From: Sideroxydans lithotrophicus
GTDB taxonomy: Bacteria > Pseudomonadota > Gammaproteobacteria > Burkholderiales > Gallionellaceae
Assembly: GCA_020723185.1 (NCBI GenBank)
Contig: DYJI01000009.1
Span: 62,001 to 126,000 of the forward strand
DNA: 64,000 nucleotides
Reading direction: 5' to 3'
The notes beneath the pieces are model-generated. The model saw only the letters and a list, made by a program, of their open reading frames with translations, searched no databases and was not told where the DNA came from. Positions within the stretch are counted from its first letter, which is position 1. Every line of letters starts with the position of its first letter. Position numbers and translations under genes: made by a program. This document shows positions 57,706 through 64,000 of this stretch, piece by piece.

Positions 57706-58689
57706 ATGCAGACACAACAGGAACATGCATTCGAGTTCACCGGCAAGGGCTGGGAATATTTCAGGATATGGATCGTCAACCTGCTGCTGTCCATCCTCAC
57801 GCTGGGCATCTACAGCGCCTGGGCCAAGGTGCGCAGGCTGCAGTATTTCTACCGCAACACGCAGTTGGCCGGTGCCAGCTTCGAATACCACGGCACGCCC
57901 ATCGCCATCCTCAAGGGGCGGCTCATCGCTTTCGCGTTGCTGGCGGCCTACACCGTCGCCGGGCAGATGAACCCGCTGCTGGGCATCCTGATCTTCGTGC
58001 TGCTCGCGGCGGTGATGCCCTGGCTGATCGTGCGCTCGCTGCGCTTCAAGCTGTTCAACAGCAGCTATCGCGGCCTGCGTTTCGGTTTTGCGGGGAGCGA
58101 CGGCGCGGCCTATGCCGTGTTCCTGCTGTTCCCCATCCTCACCGTGCTCACTCTGTACCTGCTGGCACCGTTCACGCATTACAAGATCAAGCAGTACCAG
58201 CACAACAACAGCCGCTTCGGCGACACCTTCTTCCGCTTCGATGCCACGGCAGGCAACTTCTACGGCATCTATCTCAAGGCGTTTGGCTTGCTGCTGCTGG
58301 CCGGTGTGTTCTTCGGCATCTCCGCCGCCTTGCACATGCCGATCCTGATGGTGATCCTGCCGTTGATCTATCTGTATATCGTCGGCTTCCTGGCAGTACG
58401 TTTACCCAACTTGATCTGGAGCAAGACCGGATTGGGGGAGCACGATCTGTATTGCCGTATGGAAGTCGGTAAATACCTGATGATCGCACTCACCAATCTG
58501 CTGGGCATCGTATTCACACTGGGTTTGTACATCCCCTTTGCGCAGATCCGCATGGCCCAGTACAAGTTCAGCTGCATGGGCGTGCTGGCGCAGGGTGATC
58601 TGGCCGAGTTCGTGGCGGGGCAGGTGCAGTCGGACAGCGCCACCGGCGAAGAGACCGCAGAGATGTTCGATCTGGATATCTCGCTCTGA
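57706..58689 (+). CDS. DUF898 (YjgN-like) membrane protein
   Basis: A 327-aa polytopic inner-membrane protein of the DUF898/YjgN family. It opens with the family pattern GKGWEYFRIWIVNLLLSILTLGIYSAWAKVRRL and has about eight TM helices. The segment RMEVGKYLMIALTNLLGIVFTLGLYIPFAQIR repeats the N-terminal pattern, showing an internal duplication. ATG 57706 has GGGAG 5 nt upstream and is preferred to the TTG at 57694. It precedes an M48 protease gene by 1 bp; this pairing is known elsewhere, but the job is not established. Confidence 0.88.
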   Translation: MQTQQEHAFEFTGKGWEYFRIWIVNLLLSILTLGIYSAWAKVRRLQYFYRNTQLAGASFEYHGTPIAILKGRLIAFALLAAYTVAGQMNPLLGILIFVLLAAVMPWLIVRSLRFKLFNSSYRGLRFGFAGSDGAAYAVFLLFPILTVLTLYLLAPFTHYKIKQYQHNNSRFGDTFFRFDATAGNFYGIYLKAFGLLLLAGVFFGISAALHMPILMVILPLIYLYIVGFLAVRLPNLIWSKTGLGEHDLYCRMEVGKYLMIALTNLLGIVFTLGLYIPFAQIRMAQYKFSCMGVLAQGDLAEFVAGQVQSDSATGEETAEMFDLDISL

Positions 58690-58690
58690 T

Positions 58691-59713
58691 ATGGTCGCTG
58701 CGCAATATTTCGACGGACGGACCACCGCCGCGCACGCGGTGACGCTGACGCTGGACGGCGAATGGTTGCAGATGCGAGGCGATGTTCTGGCGCACGAGTG
58801 GCCGTTGCGGGATGTGAAGGTCAGCGAGCGACTGGGGGATACACCGCGCCGCATCACCTTGCCGGATGGCGGCCACTGCGAAGTGACCGACCATGCCGCA
58901 CTGGAGGTGTTGCTCAAGCAGGGCGGCTACCGCAGCGGCTGGCTGGACGGCATGCAGCACAGCATGCGCTGGGCCTTGCTCTCGGCGCTGCTCATCGTGC
59001 TCCTCTTCGCCGCCGCCTATCGCTATCTGTTGCCATGGGGTGCAGAGGTCGTCGCGCGCAGTATCCCGGCCAACATGTTGCAGAAGATGGGTGCGTCTTC
59101 CTTGCAGACGCTGGACAAGCTGATGCTCGAACCCAGCAAGCTCGCCCCCGAACGTCAACAGGCACTACGCGACGCCTATGCCAGGCTGTCCCCCTTGCCC
59201 GATGCGCAGCTAGCCTACCGCATCGAATTCCGCAGCGCCCCGCAGATCGGCCCCAACGCCTTCGCCCTGCCGGACGGCAACATCGTCATGCTGGACGAGC
59301 TGGTCGCGCTCACGCAGGACGATGACGAGATCATCGCGGTGCTGGCGCATGAACGCGGCCATGTCGAGCAGCGCCACGCCCTGCGCATGGTGTTGCAGAG
59401 TTCGGCGGTGGGTCTGGCGATGACCTGGTACATGGGCGACGTCAGCTCATTGCTGGCGACGGTGCCGGCAATGCTGGTGCAAGCCAGTTACTCGCGCGAC
59501 ATGGAACGCGAGGCCGATGAATATGCGGCGCGCACCTTGCAGTTGAACGCGAAGTCGCCCTGCCTGCTGCCCGACATCCTGCACAAGCTGGAAGCCGCGC
59601 ATGCCAAACGGCAGGCCGAAGCCCGCAAGGACAGCGGTGGTTCGGTGATGGACTATCTGGCCAGTCACCCCGCTACGCAGGAGCGTTCCGCACTGCTCTG
59701 TCCCGCGCATTGA
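58691..59713 (+). CDS. M48-family metallopeptidase with N-terminal membrane anchor
   Basis: A 340-aa zinc protease. A small N-terminal domain (about 1-75) binds nothing recognisable. One TM helix (about 95-116) leads to an M48 peptidase domain with DGNIVMLDELV, the zinc motif HERGH and the third-ligand glutamate region SRDMEREADEYAA. ATG 58691 starts 1 bp after the DUF898 stop; the track start is inside that gene. The catalytic domain is predicted on the periplasmic side. It is the second M48 enzyme in the window besides HtpX, but of a different architecture. Confidence 0.9.
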   Translation: MVAAQYFDGRTTAAHAVTLTLDGEWLQMRGDVLAHEWPLRDVKVSERLGDTPRRITLPDGGHCEVTDHAALEVLLKQGGYRSGWLDGMQHSMRWALLSALLIVLLFAAAYRYLLPWGAEVVARSIPANMLQKMGASSLQTLDKLMLEPSKLAPERQQALRDAYARLSPLPDAQLAYRIEFRSAPQIGPNAFALPDGNIVMLDELVALTQDDDEIIAVLAHERGHVEQRHALRMVLQSSAVGLAMTWYMGDVSSLLATVPAMLVQASYSRDMEREADEYAARTLQLNAKSPCLLPDILHKLEAAHAKRQAEARKDSGGSVMDYLASHPATQERSALLCPAH

Positions 59714-59741
59714 TCCGCCCGCTGCGGTATCATCGCGCGCC

Positions 59742-60623
59742 ATGAAAAAGTCCTCCGATTCCCTGTCCCGTTTCCTGTTCGAACACCTGCCGCTGCGCGG
59801 CGAGATCGTGCGTCTCGACGCCGTCTGGCAGCATGTGACCGACCGCCACGACTATCCACCTGTATTGCGCGACATGATGGGCGAACTATGCGCGGCCGCC
59901 GTGCTGCTCGCCGCCACGCTCAAGCTGGAGGGCTCCATGGTGTTGCAGGTGCACGGCACCGGCGCGGTGAAGCTGCTGGTGGTGGAATGCTGCGGCGATC
60001 TGGAACTGCGTGCCACTGCCAAATGGGAGGGCGAGATCAGCCACGGCACGCTGCCGGAACTGGTGGGCGACGGACGTTTCGTCATCACCCTCGACCCCAA
60101 GGACGGTGGGCAAGCCTATCAGGGCATCGTGCCGCTGGAAGGCGACAGCATCGCCGATATCCTGCAAGGCTATATGACGCGCTCCGAGCAGTTGCAGACG
60201 CGGCTGTGGCTGGCAGCGGATGGCACCAGCGCGGGCGGCATGTTGCTGCAGAAACTGCCGGAACAGGGCGAGATGCACGACGTGGATGCATGGGAGCGTG
60301 CAACCAAACTGGCTGACACGCTCAAGCCGGAGGAACTGCTGGGTCTGCCTGCGGGCGAGCTGGTACATCGCCTGTACCACGAAGAGGACATCCGCCTGTT
60401 CGAGCCACAGCAGGTAGCATTCCGCTGCACCTGCTCACGCGACAATGTCGCCAACATGCTGCGCATGATCGGTCGCGAAGAAGTGGACGAGATCCTGGCC
60501 GAGCGTGAAGAGATCGAAGTGCACTGCGAGTTCTGCAACGAGCGCTACGTGTTCGACAGGGTGGATGCCGATGCGGTGTTCAGCGAAGTGCCCGCGATGA
60601 CGGCCAGCAAGACGCTGCATTAG
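59742..60623 (+). CDS. hslO: Redox-regulated chaperone Hsp33
   Basis: A cytoplasmic holdase switched on by oxidative unfolding. The 293-aa protein has the conserved N-terminal domain (LRDMMGELCAAAVLLAATLKLEG, ISHGTLPELVGDGRFVITLDP) and the C-terminal zinc redox switch FRCTCS...CEFC. Very little untranslated leader is available: a GTATCATCGCG element ends 4 bp before the ATG, and no good Shine-Dalgarno is visible. The transcript may therefore be leaderless. Its stop directly abuts that of the next, oppositely oriented gene. Confidence 0.95.
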   Translation: MKKSSDSLSRFLFEHLPLRGEIVRLDAVWQHVTDRHDYPPVLRDMMGELCAAAVLLAATLKLEGSMVLQVHGTGAVKLLVVECCGDLELRATAKWEGEISHGTLPELVGDGRFVITLDPKDGGQAYQGIVPLEGDSIADILQGYMTRSEQLQTRLWLAADGTSAGGMLLQKLPEQGEMHDVDAWERATKLADTLKPEELLGLPAGELVHRLYHEEDIRLFEPQQVAFRCTCSRDNVANMLRMIGREEVDEILAEREEIEVHCEFCNERYVFDRVDADAVFSEVPAMTASKTLH

Positions 60624-62219
60624 TCAGTCTTTGGCCATATCCCGCGCCACGGCCTCGGCCACCTCGATGCCGTCCACGCCCGCCGACAATATCCCCCCCG
60701 CATAACCTGCGCCTTCGCCGGCGGGATACAAGCCCTTCACGTTGAGACTCTGGTAATCCTCGCCGCGCTTGATGCGCACGGGGGATGAGGTGCGCGTCTC
60801 GACGCCGGTGAGCAGTGCATCGTCCATGTCGAAACCTTTTATCTGCTTGCCGAAGGCGGGCAGGGCTTCGCGGATGGCGGCGATCGCGTAGTCGGGCAGG
60901 GCGGTGGCGAGGTCGGTGGGGGTCACGCCGGGGGTGTAGGAAGGCACGACCTCACCAAGTTGCGTCGAAGGCCGTCCGGCGAGGAAGTCGCCCACGCGCT
61001 GCGCCGGGGCGTTGTAGTTGCGGCCGCCGAGTTCGAAGGCGCGTGATTCCCATTGACGCTGGAATTCCACACCCGCCAGGACATCGCCCGGGTAATCGTC
61101 CGGTGTGATGCTGACCACGATGCCGCTGTTGGCGTTGCGTTCGTTGCGCGAATACTGGCTCATGCCGTTGGTGACCACGCGGCCTTCTTCCGAGGTGGCA
61201 GCCACCACCGTGCCGCCGGGGCACATGCAGAAGCTGTACACCGCACGGCCATTGCTGGCGTGGTGCACCAGCTTGTAGTCAGCCGCGCCCAGTTGCTCGT
61301 TGCCTGCGTTGGGGCCGAGGCGGGCGCGATCGATGAGCGATTGCGGGTGTTCGATGCGGAAGCCGATGGAGAAGGGCTTGGCTTCCATGTACACGCCGCG
61401 CTTGTGCAGCATCTCGAAGGTGTCGCGCGCGGAATGGCCCACGGCCAGCACCACATGATGCGTGGCGATGCGCTCGCCGCCTTCCAGCACCACGGCCTGC
61501 ACCTGCCCGTCGGCGATCTCGATGTCGGCGACCTTGCTCTTGAAACGGATCTCGGCACCGAGCTGTTCCATCTCGTGGCGCATCTGCTCCACCATGCCCA
61601 CGAGGCGGAAGGTGCCGATGTGCGGCTTGCTCACATACATGATCTCTTCCGGCGCGCCGGCTTTTACGAACTCCTGCATCACCTTGCGCCCGAGGAAGCG
61701 CGGGTCCTTGATGCCGCTGTGCAGCTTGCCATCGGAGAAGGTGCCCGCGCCCCCTTCGCCGAACTGCACGTTGGATTCCGGGTCGAGCTTGCCCTGACGC
61801 CACAGGCCCCAGGTGTCTTTCGTCCTTTCGCGCACAGCCTTTCCGCGTTCCAGGATGATGGGTTTGAAACCCATCTGCGCCAGCAGCAGCCCGGCGAAGA
61901 TGCCGCACGGGCCGAGGCCGATCACCACCGGGCGTTCCTGCAAGCCTTGCGGAGCTTGCGCCACATAGCGGTAGTCCATGTCCGGCGCGGGGGCGACATG
62001 CGGCAGCTTCTTCTTCAGCAGCGCGGCTTCGTTCTCCACTTCCACGTCGACGGTATAGACGAACACGATGGCGTTCTTCTTGCGTGCGTCGTAGCCACGG
62101 CGGAACAGGGCATAGCGCTTCAGCGCAGGCACGGCGATGCCCAGCCGTTGCAGGATGGCAGCGGGCAGGGCGTCGGCGGGATGGTCCAGCGGAAGGCGGA
62201 TCTCGGTGAGGCGTAACAT
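60624..62219 (-). CDS. FAD-dependent dehydrogenase of the COG2509 type
   Basis: A 531-aa flavoprotein. The N-terminal 90 residues form a small domain (LPLDHPADALPAAILQRLGI, ARKKNAIVFVYTVDVEVENE). They precede a Rossmann FAD site, IGLGPCGIFAGLLLAQMG, with GEGGAGTFSDGKLHSGI. VLAVGHSARDTFEMLHKRGV, SFCMCPGGTVVAATSE and the FAD end YPAGEGAGYAGGI follow. Members of this family are widespread and mostly uncharacterised. It lies tail-to-tail with hslO with no gap, and is divergent from a diguanylate cyclase gene. Confidence 0.88.
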   Translation of the reverse strand: MLRLTEIRLPLDHPADALPAAILQRLGIAVPALKRYALFRRGYDARKKNAIVFVYTVDVEVENEAALLKKKLPHVAPAPDMDYRYVAQAPQGLQERPVVIGLGPCGIFAGLLLAQMGFKPIILERGKAVRERTKDTWGLWRQGKLDPESNVQFGEGGAGTFSDGKLHSGIKDPRFLGRKVMQEFVKAGAPEEIMYVSKPHIGTFRLVGMVEQMRHEMEQLGAEIRFKSKVADIEIADGQVQAVVLEGGERIATHHVVLAVGHSARDTFEMLHKRGVYMEAKPFSIGFRIEHPQSLIDRARLGPNAGNEQLGAADYKLVHHASNGRAVYSFCMCPGGTVVAATSEEGRVVTNGMSQYSRNERNANSGIVVSITPDDYPGDVLAGVEFQRQWESRAFELGGRNYNAPAQRVGDFLAGRPSTQLGEVVPSYTPGVTPTDLATALPDYAIAAIREALPAFGKQIKGFDMDDALLTGVETRTSSPVRIKRGEDYQSLNVKGLYPAGEGAGYAGGILSAGVDGIEVAEAVARDMAKD

Positions 62220-62370
62220 GGGCGCTATTCTACCTTGGTGCCGCAGGTTTACTCGCGGCTTTGGCAGTCATGGCTATGGTTCGGGCAAGGCATTGCTGGT
62301 AGATTGGCGGTCTTCCCAACCCTGTGGACACTCGGGCGGTGCGCACCGTCCCCCGCAAAGATCGACTGTC

Positions 62371-63570
62371 ATGGCACTGGATAATCTCACCCTTCTGTTC
62401 TCACTGGCGCTGATCAGCGGGCTGATGGCCGTGAGTCTGGCGGTGACCTCGCGCAAGGGAGGCCGCGATGGCCTGCGGCTGTGGGCCATCGCGCTGGCGC
62501 TGGAATCGCTGGCTTGGTCTTTGGTGGCCTTGCGCGGGCAGTTGCCGCTGGTGGTGACGATGCTGTTCGCCAATCTGTCGCTGGTTTCCGCACAGGCGGT
62601 CAAGCTGGCCGCCATCCACGAGTTCCGCGGCTTGCGCTGGCCGCGCCTGTCCTTCCTGCTGCCGCTGGCAGCGATGCTGGCACTGATGCTGGTGCTGGAA
62701 GCGGACGACGTGCGTGCCCGCATCTTCTGCAGCAGCCTGGTCTTCGCCGCGCAGATGGCCCTGCTCGCACGCGCGCTGTATCAGGACGATACGACACGCG
62801 GCGGCCGTGCCTGGTGGTTGATCTACGGGGCCACGCTGCTGCTGTTGCTGGCGCTGTTCCTGCGCGCGGCGATGGCGCTGGCGAGCGCAGAGAGTTTTTC
62901 CACACCGCTGTCACAGCATGCGCCCAACACCGTGCAGCTGATGGTGTTCGTCAGCGTGGTCGCGCTCGATCTGCTCGGGGCGCTGGGTTTCATCCTGCTG
63001 GTGAAGGAGCGCATCGAGCGCGCCGTGCAGCGGCAGGCGATGACAGACGGGCTGACCGGCATCTTCAACCGGCGCGCATTCATGGAACGTGCGGAACGGG
63101 AGCTGGCGATCACCCGGCGCAAGCACCAGCCGCTGGCGCTGCTGATGCTGGATATCGACCATTTCAAGCGTATCAACGACACTTACGGCCACGCGGCCGG
63201 CGATGCGGCCCTGGTTGAGATCAGCCGGCTGCTAGGCAAGCGCCTGCGTCAGCAGGATACTTTCGGGCGCTATGGCGGCGAAGAGTTCTGCATCCTGCTG
63301 CCGGACACGGATGAGCAGGGTGCGCTGGCGCTGGCTGAAGCCTTGCGCCAAGTGGTCGAGGCGACACCGCTGTCGATCGGCAAGCAACAGATCGGCGTCA
63401 CCCTCAGCATCGGCGTCGGCGTGTGCCACGCGGGATGTACGGTGTGCGCGGGCGAGTTCAGCAAACTGCTGAACGACGCCGACCGTGCGCTGTACCAGAG
63501 CAAGGCACAGGGGCGTAACCGCACCGTTTCGCTCCCGCTGCATTGCGAAGCGGAAAGCGCGACGGCATAG
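62371..63570 (+). CDS. Polytopic membrane diguanylate cyclase
   Basis: A 399-aa protein with about six or seven N-terminal TM helices (residues 5-215) and little periplasmic loop, followed by a GGEEF domain (about 230-390). RYGGEEF and I-site RQQD are intact. A cysteine pair (CHAGCTVC) sits inside the GGDEF fold near the C-terminal helix, an uncommon insertion. ATG 62371 begins the first helix; the longer track start crosses the promoter region. It lies 20 bp before radA. Confidence 0.88.
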   Translation: MALDNLTLLFSLALISGLMAVSLAVTSRKGGRDGLRLWAIALALESLAWSLVALRGQLPLVVTMLFANLSLVSAQAVKLAAIHEFRGLRWPRLSFLLPLAAMLALMLVLEADDVRARIFCSSLVFAAQMALLARALYQDDTTRGGRAWWLIYGATLLLLLALFLRAAMALASAESFSTPLSQHAPNTVQLMVFVSVVALDLLGALGFILLVKERIERAVQRQAMTDGLTGIFNRRAFMERAERELAITRRKHQPLALLMLDIDHFKRINDTYGHAAGDAALVEISRLLGKRLRQQDTFGRYGGEEFCILLPDTDEQGALALAEALRQVVEATPLSIGKQQIGVTLSIGVGVCHAGCTVCAGEFSKLLNDADRALYQSKAQGRNRTVSLPLHCEAESATA

Positions 63571-63590
63571 TTCTCAGCGACAGGGAAGAT

Positions 63591-64000
63591 ATGGCAAAGG
63601 CAAAGACGATCTACAGTTGTACCGAATGCGGCGGACAGACGCCGAAGTGGCAGGGGCAGTGCCCTCATTGCGGTGAGTGGAACACGCTGGTGGAGGCGGT
63701 GGCCGAGGCGTTGCCGTCGGCGGGCAAGAACCGTTTCAGCGCGCTGGCGGCCTCGGGCAAGTTGCAGCAGCTGGCCGAGGTGGAAGCCAGCGAGGTGTCG
63801 CGCACGCCCACCGGCGTCGCCGAGTTCGACCGCGTGCTGGGCGGCGGGCTGGTGGAAGGCGGCGTGGTGCTGATCGGCGGCGATCCCGGTATCGGTAAAT
63901 CCACGCTGCTGTTGCAGACGCTGGCGCATCTCGCGCCGACGAAAAAGGTGCTCTATGTCAGCGGCGAGGAGTCGGCGCAGCAGATCGCGCTGCGCGCCAA
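63591..64000 (+). CDS. radA: DNA repair protein RadA, 5' part
   Basis: The first 136 codons of RadA/Sms, a RecA-like branch-migration ATPase; the gene runs off the window end, so it is missing from the ORF track. An N-terminal Cys4 zinc finger (CTECG...CPHCGEW), the TPTGVAEFDRVLGGGLVEG segment and Walker A (GGDPGIGKST) are present, followed by YVSGEESAQQI. It is the fourth DNA-recombination gene in the window with recR, recO and ligA. Confidence 0.95.
   Translation, partial: MAKAKTIYSCTECGGQTPKWQGQCPHCGEWNTLVEAVAEALPSAGKNRFSALAASGKLQQLAEVEASEVSRTPTGVAEFDRVLGGGLVEGGVVLIGGDPGIGKSTLLLQTLAHLAPTKKVLYVSGEESAQQIALRA

Overview
The window is a dense, GC-rich (about 60% by eye) bacterial chromosome segment with a betaproteobacterial gene order. 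Markers of this are rpoE-rseA-rseB-rseC-mucD running into lepA-lepB-DUF4845-rnc-era-recO-pdxJ-acpS, the ffs-dnaX-ybaB-recR cluster, and nagZ next to a thioinosine phosphorylase. The many c-type cytochromes, the SHP/DHC haem operon and the large c-di-GMP repertoire fit an environmental, redox-versatile member of the Nitrosomonadales (Gallionellaceae-like). That placement is inference from content; no 16S rRNA gene is present.

Layout. 1-8.3 kb: end of a bacteriohemerythrin; a LexA repressor behind a tandem operator; a periplasmic binding protein overlapping a diguanylate cyclase; cytochrome b561; htpX behind heat-shock and sigma-E-like promoters; mlaA, a circularly permuted GTPase (rbgA), and class I fumarase. 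8.3-9.55 kb: a lower-GC membrane ORF, then about 780 bp without genes that holds three repeat families, including a 541-bp imperfect palindrome. 9.55-13.1 kb: SRP RNA, dnaX, ybaB, recR, rluB. 13.1-16.4 kb: a class III cyclase with a PEGA domain, a small lipoprotein, a Ser/Thr kinase, and a YgfX-like protein facing nadB.

18-34.7 kb: the envelope-stress operon rpoE-rseA-rseB-rseC-mucD, then one near-continuous, translationally coupled housekeeping run from lepA to def. 34.7-38 kb: a diheme cytochrome c behind a consensus sigma-E-type promoter, convergent with acnA. 38-55 kb: about 17 kb of same-strand c-di-GMP genes (five GGDEF-EAL proteins and one GGDEF protein, each with a different sensor) plus a FIST sensor protein. 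55.2-57.6 kb: a cytochrome b / unknown four-helix His protein / SHP / DHC electron-transfer operon. 57.6-64 kb: DUF898 and M48 membrane genes, hslO, an FAD dehydrogenase, another membrane diguanylate cyclase, and the start of radA.

How it works together. The region is rich in envelope and stress physiology: sigma-E circuitry, HtpX, MucD, Hsp33, MlaA and LexA. It is paired with redox sensing and c-di-GMP output. Candidate stress promoters link the rpoE locus to htpX and to an orphan diheme cytochrome. The most unusual parts are the c-di-GMP array abutting the SHP/DHC operon, the unrecognised multi-His membrane protein inside that operon, and the cyclase-PEGA / lipoprotein / kinase trio.
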